DNA of 64,000 nucleotides from Archangiaceae bacterium (GCA_016879935.1 JAACJQ010000420.1:1-64000), one strand, 5' to 3'; shown: positions 34,406 through 45,412, counted from the first letter of the stretch. Numbers and translations are program-made. Notes: generated from the sequence alone by a model not told the origin.

Positions 34406-35512
34406 ATGCGAGCGCGTCTCATTGCGATTGCGCTGGTTCTCGCGACGCTGAGCGCCGGCGGCACGTGGCTGAGCATTCACCCCATCGTCACCTCGCAGGC
34501 CGAAGCCGAGCACGCCCTCACCGGAGACCTGCAGCGCGCCACCCGCATCGAGGTGATGGTGACGCTGCTGGGGTTGCTCGACGTGACGCTGTCGATCGTG
34601 CTCGCGTTCGTCGTGCTGACGCTGTTGGTGGGGCGGCCGCTGGGCGAGGCCGAACGGCGCGCGGCGAGCGTGCTCGATCGTGAAGGTCGGCGGCTCGCGC
34701 TGGGAGGGCCACCGGGCGCCGCGCTGGCCCAGGCGGTCTCGCAGCTGCACGACGCCCTCGAGCAGGAGCGCGCCACCAGCCGACGTCGGCTCGATGAGCT
34801 GACGCTGAATGCAGAGCAGAAGGCACGGCTTCAGTCGGAGCTCGTGGCGGCCGACCGCCTGGCCACGGTGGGAAAGCTCGCGGCCGGCGTCGCGCACGAG
34901 GTGGGCAACCCGCTCTCGGGCATTCTCGGCTACCTCTCGGTGCTTCGCCTGCGCGCGCCCCAGAACGACCCGGCGCTCGAGGTCGTCGATCGCATCGAGG
35001 CCGAGGTCAAACGCATCGACTCCATCGTCCGTGGGTTGCTCGAGATGGGCAGGCCCTCGCGTGGCAAGGCGCAGCCGATCGATCTGCGGCCCATCATCGA
35101 TGGCTGCGTGAAGATGGTCTCGTCGATGAAAGAGAACGCCCAGGTGCGCATCGACGTCGACTGCCCCGAGACCGCGTGGGTTCGAGCCGAAGCCGGCCCG
35201 CTCGCGCAGGTGCTCGTGAACTTGTTGCTCAATGCCTGCCAGTCACAAGCAGGGCAGGGGGCCGTGCGCCTCTCGCTCGCGCCCGAGAAGGGTGAGAGCC
35301 GACTCTTCGTCGACGACGATGGTCCGGGCATACCTGCTGACGTGTTGCCGAGGCTCTTCACGCCGTTCTTCACCACCAAGGCCCCGGGCCAGGGCACGGG
35401 GCTGGGGCTGGCCGTCTCGCGGCATCTGCTGAGCCAGTTCGATGGCAAGCTCACCGCGTCGAATCGGGAACAGGGCGGGGCGCGCTTCACGATCACGTTG
35501 CCGTCGCTCTGA
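34406..35512 (+). CDS. pilS2: Sensor histidine kinase PilS2
   Basis: 368 residues. Two membrane helices (LIAIALVLATLSAGGTWL and LLDVTLSIVLAFVVLTLLV) bracket a short periplasmic loop of about 30 residues. A coiled-coil/HAMP-like stretch leads to HisKA with the phospho-His in VAHEVGNPLSGILGYL, then a HATPase domain (VLVNLLLNACQSQ; GTGLGLAVSRHLL). It is paired with the adjacent pilR2, as in the M. xanthus cluster. The signal is unknown. Confidence 0.88.
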   Translation: MRARLIAIALVLATLSAGGTWLSIHPIVTSQAEAEHALTGDLQRATRIEVMVTLLGLLDVTLSIVLAFVVLTLLVGRPLGEAERRAASVLDREGRRLALGGPPGAALAQAVSQLHDALEQERATSRRRLDELTLNAEQKARLQSELVAADRLATVGKLAAGVAHEVGNPLSGILGYLSVLRLRAPQNDPALEVVDRIEAEVKRIDSIVRGLLEMGRPSRGKAQPIDLRPIIDGCVKMVSSMKENAQVRIDVDCPETAWVRAEAGPLAQVLVNLLLNACQSQAGQGAVRLSLAPEKGESRLFVDDDGPGIPADVLPRLFTPFFTTKAPGQGTGLGLAVSRHLLSQFDGKLTASNREQGGARFTITLPSL

Positions 35513-35562
35513 CGGCGACACGGGCGAGTGAAAGCGCGGGCGCAATTGCGTATGTCATCGCC

Positions 35563-36984
<1,422 letters not shown>

Positions 36985-37069
36985 AATCGTGCCCGCTCTG
37001 ATCGCCGGCTGACCCCTAGGGCTGGGGGTGCGCCGTCGACCACACACTGTTCGAGGTATAGGTTCATAT

Positions 37070-37115
37070 CTTTGACATATAATTATGGGGTCAAAGAAAG
37101 ATCAGTTCGTTTGAC
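37070..37115. promoter_or_regulatory. Three TTTGAC-type boxes: probable operator of the small HTH regulator
   Basis: In an AT-rich patch three copies of one box occur: CTTTGAC (37070-37076), its exact inverse GTCAAAG (37090-37096), and GTTTGAC (37109-37115). Their centres are spaced about 20 and 19 bp apart, two helical turns, so all lie on one face of the DNA. The third overlaps the -35 of the predicted promoter. The HTH gene starts 34 bp downstream, so autoregulation is likely, perhaps with control of pilM-Q. Confidence 0.55.
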
Positions 37116-37139
37116 AAGGCGACTCTCGGCCGCCAGACT
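37111..37139 (+). promoter_or_regulatory. Candidate sigma70-type promoter of the HTH gene
   Basis: A perfect -35 TTGACA (37111-37116) is followed after 17 bp by CAGACT (37134-37139), a half-match to TATAAT. Transcription would start close to the ATG at 37149, giving almost no leader. Confidence 0.35.
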
Positions 37140-37148
37140 TCTGATCCG

Positions 37149-37373
37149 ATGAGCTCGAACGAGGACGAAGAAAACGCTCGCAAGAACAACGTTCAGCACC
37201 TGCGCGAGGAGCGGCTGCTCTCGAAGGCCGAGCTGGCGCGCCGTGCTGGCGTCTCGGTGCTTACCATCGATCGCGTCGAGCGCGGCGCCTCGTGTCGGCT
37301 CGACACCAAGCGGAAGATCATTCTCGCGCTGGGCCTGAAGGTCACCGACAAGGATCAGGTGTTCGAAGACTGA
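37149..37373 (+). CDS. Small XRE-type helix-turn-helix regulator
   Basis: 74 residues, starting MSSNEDEENARKNN. The whole protein is one Cro/CI-type HTH domain: LREERLLSKAELARRAGVSV is the scaffold plus helix 2, then LTIDRVERG is the recognition helix. The acidic N-terminus and a short tail (KVTDKDQVFED) leave no sensory or dimerisation domain. It lies between pilR2 and pilM on the same strand, with repeat boxes directly upstream that look like its binding site. It is therefore a candidate regulator of the pilMNOPQ genes, 78 bp downstream. Confidence 0.85.
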   Translation: MSSNEDEENARKNNVQHLREERLLSKAELARRAGVSVLTIDRVERGASCRLDTKRKIILALGLKVTDKDQVFED

Positions 37374-37451
37374 TCAGCGGGTTTTTTGGAGGGGCCGCAT
37401 TCCGGCCCTAGTCTCTCGCAGCACGCAGTACGGCGAAGGAGCCACGACGCG

Positions 37452-38534
37452 ATGGCCAAAGGGAAGCTGGCACTGGGGCTCGACATCGGATCATCCGGGG
37501 TCAAGCTCATCTCGCTGAAAGAGAACCGCCGTCGCGGTGAAGTCGTCTACGCGCTGCAGAGCTTCGGAATGAAGCCGCTGCCGCCCGAGGCGATCGTCGA
37601 CGGCGCGCTCATGAACTCGACGGCCATCGTCCAGGCGGTGCAGGAGCTCGTCGGTGAGCTCAAGCTGCGCCACAAGGAAGTCGCCATCGGCGTCGGCGGG
37701 CACTCGGTGATCATCAAGAAGATCTCGATGCCCCGCATGTCGCAGGACGAGCTGGAGGAGGCCATTCAGTGGGAGGCCGAACAGCACATTCCCTTCGACA
37801 TCAAAGACGTCAACATCGACACCCAGATCCTCAAGGCCGACGCGAATGATCAGACCGGCCAGATGGACGTGCTCCTGGTCGCCGCCAAGAAGGACATGAT
37901 CAACGACTACACGCAGGTCGTGACCGAAGCTGGTCTCACGCCCGTGGTCGTCGACGTCGATGCCTTCGCAGTGCAGAACTCGTTCTCGGCCAACTACGAC
38001 GTGCCGGCGAGCGAGACGGTGGTGTTGATCAACGCGGGCGCCGCGGTGGTGAACATCAACATTCTCTCGGGTGGCGTCACCGTCTTCACCCGCGACGTCA
38101 CCATCGGCGGCAACCAGTTCACCGAAGAGATCCAGAAGCAGCTCAACGTCTCGTACGAAGAGGCCGAGGCGCTGAAGGTCGGTGGTGGCCGCGGTGACGC
38201 CGACGCGGTCGTTCCGCAAGAGGTCGAGAAGGTGATGAGCCAGGTCGCCGAGCAGGTCGCCGGCGAAATTCAGCGCAGCCTCGACTTCTACGCAGGCACC
38301 GCAGCCGACGCGACCTTCTCGAAGGTGTTCCTCTCGGGCGGCACGGCGAAGGTGCCGGCGCTCTTCAAGACCATCGAGTCACGGGTCGGCGTGCCCGTGG
38401 AGATTCTGCAGCCCTTCAAGCGCATCGAGATCGACAACCGGAAGTTCGACCCGGCGTTCATCATGGACGTCGCACCCCAGGCCGCCGTTGCCGTGGGACT
38501 CGCCCTGCGCAAGCCGGGCGACAAGCTGGGCTGA
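37452..38534 (+). CDS. pilM: Type IV pilus assembly ATPase-like protein PilM
   Basis: 360 residues, FtsA/actin-like fold; ATG 37452 follows AAGGAG. Phosphate-1 motif GLDIGSSGVKL at the N-terminus, and C-terminal VFLSGGTAKVPAL as the adenosine motif. PilM is cytoplasmic and binds the N-terminus of PilN, linking the inner-membrane alignment complex to PilB/PilC. It is the first gene of the pilM-N-O-P-Q run. A short hairpin (37392-37408) precedes it. Confidence 0.96.
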   Translation: MAKGKLALGLDIGSSGVKLISLKENRRRGEVVYALQSFGMKPLPPEAIVDGALMNSTAIVQAVQELVGELKLRHKEVAIGVGGHSVIIKKISMPRMSQDELEEAIQWEAEQHIPFDIKDVNIDTQILKADANDQTGQMDVLLVAAKKDMINDYTQVVTEAGLTPVVVDVDAFAVQNSFSANYDVPASETVVLINAGAAVVNINILSGGVTVFTRDVTIGGNQFTEEIQKQLNVSYEEAEALKVGGGRGDADAVVPQEVEKVMSQVAEQVAGEIQRSLDFYAGTAADATFSKVFLSGGTAKVPALFKTIESRVGVPVEILQPFKRIEIDNRKFDPAFIMDVAPQAAVAVGLALRKPGDKLG

Positions 38535-38550
38535 AAGGAGGCCGACACCG

Positions 38551-39228
38551 ATGACAGCGATCAGAATCAACCTCCTGCCGGTTCGGCAGGTCAAGAAGCG
38601 GGAGATGGGGCGGCAGTTCCTCGTGTTGGTCGCGGGGTCCGTCATCATCGCGGCCGCGGGCAACTACTACTGGTTCTCCACGCGAGAGGCCGAGCGCAGC
38701 CGTCTGGCTGATCAGGTCTCCGAGACCCAGCGCCGCATCGACGCCCTCGAGAAGCAGATCGGTGAAGTGAACGATCTGAAGAAGCGCAAGAAAGAGGTCG
38801 AAGACAAGCTGGCCGTCCTCGACAAGCTCAAGAAGCAGCGCAGCGGCCCCGTGAAGCTGCTCGACGCGTTGACCTGGGCGATTCCCAAGAAGGTCTTCGT
38901 CGGCGACTTCGACGAGAAGTCGAACGCGGTGAAGGTGACCGGCGTCGGCGAGAGCCACGAAGACGTCTCGGAGTTCATGCGCGGGCTCGCCAACATCGTG
39001 TGGACGCCCAAGGGCATCGGCCGCGTCGTCGAGCGCCGGCGTGACGCGAAGAACGTTCGTGTCGAGCTGCTCGCCTCGGAAGGCTCGATCGAAGACTTCG
39101 ACGTGAAAGACCTCTCGAATTTCTTCACGGGCGTCGAGCTGAAATCGAGCCTGCAGGAGACCAACTCGACCACCGGCAAAGCGGCGGTGAAGTTCGAGCT
39201 CTCGATGACCGCCAACTACGCGACGTGA
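38551..39228 (+). CDS. pilN: Type IV pilus alignment protein PilN
   Basis: 225 residues. The cytoplasmic N-terminus carries INLLP, the motif that docks into PilM, followed by one membrane helix (FLVLVAGSVIIAAAGNYYW), a periplasmic coiled coil (ETQRRIDALEKQIGEVNDLK) and a small ferredoxin-like domain. It forms heterodimers with PilO. AAGGAGG stands 10 bp before the ATG. Confidence 0.95.
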   Translation: MTAIRINLLPVRQVKKREMGRQFLVLVAGSVIIAAAGNYYWFSTREAERSRLADQVSETQRRIDALEKQIGEVNDLKKRKKEVEDKLAVLDKLKKQRSGPVKLLDALTWAIPKKVFVGDFDEKSNAVKVTGVGESHEDVSEFMRGLANIVWTPKGIGRVVERRRDAKNVRVELLASEGSIEDFDVKDLSNFFTGVELKSSLQETNSTTGKAAVKFELSMTANYAT

Positions 39229-39231
39229 CCC

Positions 39232-39828
39232 ATGGAACAACTCCTCGAACGCGTCAACAAGTTGCCCCTCGCCGCCAAGGCGGGCGTGATCATCGGTCTG
39301 ATCATCCTCGTCACGGCTGGTACCTGGTTCCTCGTCATTCAGGACACCGAAGCCACGATCGAATCGCTGCGCAGCCAGCAGGTCACCCTCGACCAGACTT
39401 ACGCTGAGAAGAAGGAGATCGCTGACAACCTGATCGAGCGGCGGCGCGAGATGGACCAGCTCGAGCAGCGCCTGCAAGACGCGCTCACCGAGCTGCCGAC
39501 CGAGAAGAACATCGACGAGCTGCTCGCGGCGCTGAACGACCTCGGCAAGAAGGCCGGCCTCGAGATCACGAAGGTGGTGCCGGGGAATGAGGCGAACGAA
39601 GCGTTCTTCGCCCGCATTCCCATCGTGATGGCGGTGAAGGGCAACTACCACGAGATCGCCGTCTTCCTGCAGGAGATCTCCCAGATGAAGCGCATCGTGA
39701 ACGTCAACAACCTGAAGCTCGGAACGCCCGTGCTGAAGAACGAGAAGGTGACGCTCACCTCCGACTTCCTCGCGACGACGTTTCGCTTCGTGAACGCGAA
39801 GCCGGGCCCGGGAGGGGTGAAGAAGTGA
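39232..39828 (+). CDS. pilO: Type IV pilus alignment protein PilO
   Basis: 198 residues, 3 bp after pilN. One membrane helix (AGVIIGLIILVTAGTWFLVI), then a periplasmic coiled coil (IADNLIERRREMDQLEQRL) and a ferredoxin-like domain (VMAVKGNYHEIAVFLQEIS). Partner of PilN and PilP in the periplasmic ring that aligns the motor with the secretin. It ends in the GTGA shared with pilP. Confidence 0.95.
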   Translation: MEQLLERVNKLPLAAKAGVIIGLIILVTAGTWFLVIQDTEATIESLRSQQVTLDQTYAEKKEIADNLIERRREMDQLEQRLQDALTELPTEKNIDELLAALNDLGKKAGLEITKVVPGNEANEAFFARIPIVMAVKGNYHEIAVFLQEISQMKRIVNVNNLKLGTPVLKNEKVTLTSDFLATTFRFVNAKPGPGGVKK

Positions 39829-40394
39829 GAACTCTTCTCGTCATCAGCGCCGCCTCGGTCGCTTTGCTGGCCGTCGCCTGCGGAGAGCAGGGCACCACGA
39901 CTCCGACCGCTGCGGTCGTCGTCAAGCGGCCCGTCGCCGACGCAGGCGTCGCCACGGTCTCTTCAGCCGAGCCGTACCAGTACACCTACGTCGCCATGGG
40001 CAAGCGTGACCCGTTCCGCGCTTCGACGATCGCGCAGGAGCCCGGACCCGAGAACAGCGGCAGGGACAAGAACGGAATCGGCGCCTGCGACGAGCCCCTC
40101 TGCCTGGTCGATCTCGACGAGCTCAAGCTGGTCGCCGTGGTGAGCGGCGACGCGAACCCCGTGGCGATGGTCGAAGATCGCTCCGGCGTCGGCCATGTGA
40201 TCAGGCGGAACACGAAGGTCGGCAAGCAGGCAGGAAAAGTGACAGCCATCCTTCGTGACTGCATCGTAGTGACGTCCTTCGTGGTTGGGCCCGATGGTCG
40301 CTCTCAACCAAATCGGCAGAACCTCTGCGTGAGCACCGAGGGACAGGCGCCGAGTCAGATTCTCGACCTCATGAACGGAAAGACGCGAGAGTGA
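39825..40394 (+). CDS. pilP: Type IV pilus lipoprotein PilP
   Basis: 189 residues from GTG 39825 (GGAGG upstream, GTGA overlap with pilO). Signal ends at lipobox LAVAC, so it is an inner-membrane lipoprotein. The PilP signature MGKRDPF is followed by a beta-domain (LDELKLVAVVSGDANPVAMV), which contacts the PilQ N-domains. Its stop overlaps a possible pilQ GTG. Confidence 0.95.
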   Translation: MRTLLVISAASVALLAVACGEQGTTTPTAAVVVKRPVADAGVATVSSAEPYQYTYVAMGKRDPFRASTIAQEPGPENSGRDKNGIGACDEPLCLVDLDELKLVAVVSGDANPVAMVEDRSGVGHVIRRNTKVGKQAGKVTAILRDCIVVTSFVVGPDGRSQPNRQNLCVSTEGQAPSQILDLMNGKTRE

Positions 40395-40426
40395 TCATGC
40401 GTGCATTTGCAATGGAGACCCGGTCG

Positions 40427-43006
40427 ATGACTCGACTTGTCTGTGCCGTGCTGGGCGTCGTCTCGGCAGTGTCGTTCGCCGCCGAGCGCACCGAACTCTC
40501 TTCTCTGCGCCTGGCGCCGACCGCCAGCGGCGTTTCGATTCGAGTCGACGCCTCGGCTGCGCCCGTGTTCACCGTCTTCCGGCTGCAGGAGCCCGACCGT
40601 CTCGTCGTCGACGTGTCGAACGCGCTGCGGGGCTCGCTGGCCGGGCACTACGACGGCGTCGGGCCCGTGTCGGGCGTCGTCGTCTCTCAGTTCGTCGACG
40701 GGCAGCGCGAAGTGGCGCGCCTGCTGATCGGACTCGACCACGCCTCGAAGTACGACGTTCGCGCCGAGGGCTCGACCCTGCTGATCGTGGTCGACTCCGA
40801 GTCGCAGCCCGCGACTCCGGCGGTCATCGAGCAGCCTTCGCCGGCGCCCGAGAAGCAGGCCGCGCCCGCCGCTCCCGAGCCCGTCACCACTTCCGCCGAG
40901 CCCACGCCCGTGGTCGACGAGGTCGCCGTCGCGCGCCGCGGCTCGAAGGTCACCTCGGTGACCTACGCGAAGCACACCGTGATGCTGAAGACCGACGGCC
41001 CCGTCGCCCGCATCGAGACCACCGAGCTCAAGAGCCCCGATCGTGTCGCCATCGACCTGATCGGCTTCTCGGGCCCGGTTCGTGGCCCGCGCGTCTCGGA
41101 CAGCCTCGTTCGTGAGCTGCGGGTTGGCTCGAGCGACCGTCACTATCGCCTCGTGATCGAAGGGGCAGGGCGCCTTCCGGGCTACGCCGTCAAGCGCGTC
41201 GCCCAGGGCGTGTCGGTTGCCCTCCGTGAAGGTCGTGCGAACCCGGTCACTGAGACCGCAGAGATCGTGATCGACGGGAAGGCCGTTGGAGCCGAAGAGG
41301 CCGAGGTCGCGACCGTCGAGAACCTCACCTTCAAGGAGAACGGCGCCGGTGGCACGGTCGAAGTCGCGTTGTCGGGCCGCTGCGCGTGGAAGGTCGAGCG
41401 CCCCGACCCGCAGAGCGCCGTCTTGACGCTCGAGGGTGCACGGCTGCCCCGCAAGTTCGAGCGCAGCCTCGACACCGCCGATCTGCAGACCTCGGTGAAG
41501 CTCGTGAGCGCGTTCTCGGTCCCCGGCGGTGAAGGCAAGGTTCGCATCGTGGTCGCTTCGGGCGAGCCCCTTGCCGACGCAGTTTCGACGAAGCCCGGCC
41601 TGTTGAGCTGGGGCTTCAAGGCGAAGACGGCCAACGAGACGGTGAGCACCGAAGGTCGGGGAACCTCTGGCGTCTCGGTCGAGTCGTCGACGTTCGCCGT
41701 CGAGGGTGGCGCGCAGCGTGCTCGCTACGTCGGCAAGAAGGTCTCGTTCGAGTTCAAGGACATCGAGATTCACAACCTGCTGCGAATCATCGCGGAGATC
41801 TCGAAGAAGAACATCGTCGTGGCTGACGACGTGATCGGCAAGGTCACGATTCGCCTCCGCAATGTTCCATGGGATCAGGCGCTCGAGCTCATCCTCCGGT
41901 CGAAGTCGCTGGGCATGGAAGACCTGGGCAACATCATTCGTGTCGCGCCGCTTCAGAAGCTCGAAGACGAGGCGCGGTCGCGTGCCGAGCGCAAGAAGGC
42001 GGAGCGGACGCAGCGTGAACTCTCGGTTCAGCTCGTTCCCGTGAACTACGCGACGGCCGACGAAATGTCGCAGCGCGTGAAGGAGATCCTCTCGGAGCGC
42101 GGCAACGTCACGGTCGACACCCGCACCAACACGCTGATCGTTCGAGACCTGCCTGAGAACATGCAGCGCGTGCGGTCGCTGGTGGCCAGCCTCGACCTGC
42201 AGACACCGCAGGTGCTCATCGAAGCGCGCATCGTCGAAGCCAACATTCGGCAGCAGCGTGAAATCGGTATTCAGTGGGGCGGTCAGTCGGTCATGAGCCA
42301 GGCCAGCGGCAACCCGACGGGTCTCCAGTTCCCCAACAACGTGGCCGTCACGGGCGGTATCCCGACCGGTGCGAACGCTGGTGTCTCCACGACTCCGAAC
42401 TACGCCGTCAGCTTGCCAGTCGGTGCCCAGGACGGCTCCGGTGGTGCTCTCGGTCTCGTGTTCGGCAGCGCGGGCTCGGCTGCCACGCTCAACCTCCGCT
42501 TGTCTGCGCTCGAGTCGCAGGGCTCGGTGAAGACGCTCTCGGCTCCCCGCATCACGACGCTCGACAACCGCCAGGCCCGCATCGCTCAGGGTACGTCGAT
42601 TCCGTTCAGCCAGGTGTCTGCGGCAGGCGCCAACACGGTGTTCGTCGACGCCATTCTGCAGCTCTCGGTCACCCCGCACATCACGCAGGACGGCTCGGTG
42701 CTGATGAACATCGCCGCGAGCAACAACCAGCCCGACCCCGCCAACGCCGGCGCCAACGGTCAGCCTGCCATCAGCCGCAAGGAAGCGCAGACCAACGTGC
42801 TCGTGAAGGACGGCGACACGACGGTCATCGGTGGCATCTACGTTCGCCGTGGTTCGTCGTCCACGTCGGGCCTGCCGCTCCTCAGCAAGATTCCAATCAT
42901 CGGCTTCTTCTTCCGTAACTACCGCGAGCTGGACTCGAAGGACGAGCTGCTGATCTTCATCTCGCCCCGAATCCTCAACCGTCAGGCCGTCGCTCAGAAT
43001 CTGTGA
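40427..43006 (+). CDS. pilQ: Type IV pilus secretin PilQ
   Basis: About 859 residues forming the outer-membrane pore. Several in-frame starts exist (GTG 40391 overlapping pilP, ATG 40397, 40412, 40427). I chose 40427 because GGAG lies nine bases upstream and it gives a textbook signal peptide (MTRLVCAVLGVVSAVSFA). Three AMIN domains (about 25-110, 160-255, 290-390) for peptidoglycan binding precede the secretin N-domains (VSFEFKDIEIHNLLRIIAEI; VPVNYATADEMSQRVKEIL) and the beta-barrel secretin domain. Three AMIN domains match M. xanthus PilQ. Confidence 0.95.
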   Translation: MTRLVCAVLGVVSAVSFAAERTELSSLRLAPTASGVSIRVDASAAPVFTVFRLQEPDRLVVDVSNALRGSLAGHYDGVGPVSGVVVSQFVDGQREVARLLIGLDHASKYDVRAEGSTLLIVVDSESQPATPAVIEQPSPAPEKQAAPAAPEPVTTSAEPTPVVDEVAVARRGSKVTSVTYAKHTVMLKTDGPVARIETTELKSPDRVAIDLIGFSGPVRGPRVSDSLVRELRVGSSDRHYRLVIEGAGRLPGYAVKRVAQGVSVALREGRANPVTETAEIVIDGKAVGAEEAEVATVENLTFKENGAGGTVEVALSGRCAWKVERPDPQSAVLTLEGARLPRKFERSLDTADLQTSVKLVSAFSVPGGEGKVRIVVASGEPLADAVSTKPGLLSWGFKAKTANETVSTEGRGTSGVSVESSTFAVEGGAQRARYVGKKVSFEFKDIEIHNLLRIIAEISKKNIVVADDVIGKVTIRLRNVPWDQALELILRSKSLGMEDLGNIIRVAPLQKLEDEARSRAERKKAERTQRELSVQLVPVNYATADEMSQRVKEILSERGNVTVDTRTNTLIVRDLPENMQRVRSLVASLDLQTPQVLIEARIVEANIRQQREIGIQWGGQSVMSQASGNPTGLQFPNNVAVTGGIPTGANAGVSTTPNYAVSLPVGAQDGSGGALGLVFGSAGSAATLNLRLSALESQGSVKTLSAPRITTLDNRQARIAQGTSIPFSQVSAAGANTVFVDAILQLSVTPHITQDGSVLMNIAASNNQPDPANAGANGQPAISRKEAQTNVLVKDGDTTVIGGIYVRRGSSSTSGLPLLSKIPIIGFFFRNYRELDSKDELLIFISPRILNRQAVAQNL

Positions 43007-43020
43007 AAGGGACCCGTCTC

Positions 43021-43776
43021 ATGCGTCAGTTCAGCATTCTTCTGAGTCTGCTCACGGTCGTCGGCTGCACCAGCGGAACCTCGCCGATCTACGTCAGCAG
43101 GCTCCGCGCGCTCGACCCGCAAACCTGCGCTCCGCTCGCCGAAGAGTTCATCACCCCTGGCTTCGACCTCATCGACGTGGCGGCTGACCCGCAGGCGAGC
43201 GTCTTCGCCGTTCTGTCGGGTGGGGCCGACTTCTTCAGCAACCAGCCCGCGCAGACGGTTGGCACCCGCACCATCGCGCCCACGGGCCGAGACGGCGTGA
43301 TGGTTCAGCGAATCGTGCTCCGGTACACCTCGAAGCCCCCAATTCCGGGTCTGGCCGCCTCGGTGACCGACACCATCTTCAAGACGGTCACCATCACCAA
43401 GGAGTCCGAAGAGGCCATCATCACCGTGCCGCTCTTCGGGCCGAACGCCCGTGCCAAGCTTCGCAGCCTCGGCGCGAGCAACACCGACACGTATCAGTTC
43501 GTCTCGACCTTCGAGTTCCAGGGCGTGACGACGCAGAGCAACTTCGAGTTCAAGACGGGAGCCATTCCGGTTCCGATGACGCTCGTGAAGTCCGAGGTGA
43601 CGTGCAGCCCTGAAGATCCCCGCCTCAAGCGCTTCACCACGCCTCAGACGTGCTTCTCGGCTGGCGTGAACAACCGCCTCGTCGGCAACACCGCCCTGTG
43701 CTGCAACGCCGGCATCGACCCTGCCACGGGCCAACCAAGGATCACGGCCGAGGCTGGTTGTGACATTCTTCCCTAA
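43021..43776 (+). CDS. Lipoprotein of unknown function following pilQ
   Basis: 251 residues from ATG 43021 (a GTG at 43003 is possible), with lipobox VVGC and AAAGGGA upstream. The mature protein has a mixed strand-rich domain (GVMVQRIVLRYTSKPPIPGL; DTYQFVSTFEFQGVTTQSN) and a cysteine-rich end (VTCSPED, QTCFSAG, LCCNAG, AGCD). It is located between pilQ and the roadblock gene, suggesting a role at the pilus pore, but I do not recognise the family. It ends in TAATG, overlapping the next start. Confidence 0.8.
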   Translation: MRQFSILLSLLTVVGCTSGTSPIYVSRLRALDPQTCAPLAEEFITPGFDLIDVAADPQASVFAVLSGGADFFSNQPAQTVGTRTIAPTGRDGVMVQRIVLRYTSKPPIPGLAASVTDTIFKTVTITKESEEAIITVPLFGPNARAKLRSLGASNTDTYQFVSTFEFQGVTTQSNFEFKTGAIPVPMTLVKSEVTCSPEDPRLKRFTTPQTCFSAGVNNRLVGNTALCCNAGIDPATGQPRITAEAGCDILP

Positions 43777-44144
43777 TGTTCACTGAACACCTCAAGGCGA
43801 TCGTCGAAGGCGTCGAAGGGGCCATCGCGTGCAGCGTGATGGGCTTCGATGGAATCTCGGTCGAGACGCTCCCGAAGGACATGCCCGAAGCCGCCCTCGA
43901 GATGGACATGCAGGCGGCGTGGGTCGAGTTCGCGAACCTGATGTCGCAGGCGAAGCAGACGGCCGAGACCCTGAAGACGGGGAAGGTCGCCGAGCTGTCG
44001 ATCAACTCCGAGAAGGTGATCACGCTGCTGCGCATGGTGAACCAGGACTACTTCCTGGTGCTCGGCATGTTGCCCACCGGCAACTACGGCAAGGCGCGCT
44101 ATGTGATGCGCATCACCGCGCCCAAGGTTGCCAAAGAGCTCTGA
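43776..44144 (+). CDS. Roadblock/LC7 domain protein (MglB-like)
   Basis: 122 residues, a single Roadblock/LC7 fold: helix (FTEHLKAIVEGVEGAIACSV), strand pair (GFDGISVETL), helix (MQAAWVEFANLMSQAKQTAE), strands (VITLLRMVNQDYFLVLGM), helix. In myxobacteria such proteins (MglB, RomY partners) regulate the polarity GTPase MglA. It follows pilQ and the lipoprotein, in a block that also leads to an SgmX-like protein. The ATG overlaps the preceding TAA. Confidence 0.88.
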   Translation: MFTEHLKAIVEGVEGAIACSVMGFDGISVETLPKDMPEAALEMDMQAAWVEFANLMSQAKQTAETLKTGKVAELSINSEKVITLLRMVNQDYFLVLGMLPTGNYGKARYVMRITAPKVAKEL

Positions 44145-44189
44145 CGCACGGGGCGTCAGCCCGAAAAGCCATTGCTTGCCCGGTCTGAG

Positions 44190-44219
44190 AGGTGGCGGTA
44201 TGAGCCCGCCACCTTTTTT
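44190..44219 (+). terminator. Strong rho-independent terminator after the roadblock gene
   Basis: A 9-bp GC-rich stem (AGGTGGCGG at 44190-44198 with CCGCCACCT at 44206-44214) closes a 7-nt loop and runs into TTTTTT. It ends the pilM-to-roadblock transcript and separates it from efp, 18 bp beyond. Confidence 0.85.
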
Positions 44220-44236
44220 CTTTTCCCGAGGCGCAC

Positions 44237-44812
44237 ATGGCTGGAGTGATTGACACGTCGGATTTCCGCAAGGGTCTCAAGATCGAGATCGACGGCGAAC
44301 CGTTCGAGATCGTTGAGTTTCAGCACGTGAAGCCCGGCAAGGGCTCGGCGTTCTGCCGCACCGTCTACCGCAGCCTCGTGTCTGGGCGTCAGCTCGAGAA
44401 GAACTTCAAGAGCGGTGACAAGGTCGGTCGCCCCGACATCGAAGAGAAGGACATGCAGTACCTCTACAAGCAGGGCGACGAGTACCACTTCATGGAGAAC
44501 AAGACGTTCGAGCAGACGTTCGTGCTCGACAGCGTCATCGGCGAGGCCCGCAACTACCTGAAGGAGAACCTGCCCACGCAGGTGCTCTTCTTCAACGGCA
44601 AGGCGATCGGCATCACGCTGCCCAACTCGGTCGAGCTCAAGGTCGTCAAGTGCGACCCCGGCGTGCGGGGCGACACGGTCTCTGGCGCGATGAAGCCTGC
44701 GACGCTCGAGTCGGGCTACGAGGTGAACGTGCCCCTCTTCATCAACGAGGGCGACGTGCTGAAGATCGACACGCGCGACGGCAAGTACCTCACCCGCACT
44801 GCCACTGCCTGA
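44237..44812 (+). CDS. efp: Translation elongation factor P
   Basis: 191 residues in three beta-barrel domains. EF-P rescues ribosomes stalled at polyproline. The loop that reaches the peptidyl-transferase centre reads [10 protein letters not shown], with Lys at the usual modification position (E. coli Lys34). C-terminal signature region is [16 protein letters not shown]. Length is normal. It is directly before accB (10 bp). Confidence 0.97.
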   Translation: MAGVIDTSDFRKGLKIEIDGEPFEIVEFQHVKPGKGSAFCRTVYRSLVSGRQLEKNFKSGDKVGRPDIEEKDMQYLYKQGDEYHFMENKTFEQTFVLDSVIGEARNYLKENLPTQVLFFNGKAIGITLPNSVELKVVKCDPGVRGDTVSGAMKPATLESGYEVNVPLFINEGDVLKIDTRDGKYLTRTATA

Positions 44813-44822
44813 GTTCACTGCC

Positions 44823-45392
<570 letters not shown>

Positions 45393-45412
45393 GCACGTCA
45401 GCGGTTTGAACG

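Noticed and set aside
37078-37083. Perfect TATAAT in the AT-rich patch
   Set aside because: No -35 element occurs at 16-18 bp upstream; TTGACA directly abuts it. More likely part of the operator region.
37392-37408. GGGCCGcattcCGGCCC hairpin before pilM
   Set aside because: The T-run (37382-37387) precedes rather than follows the stem, so it is not a terminator in either direction.
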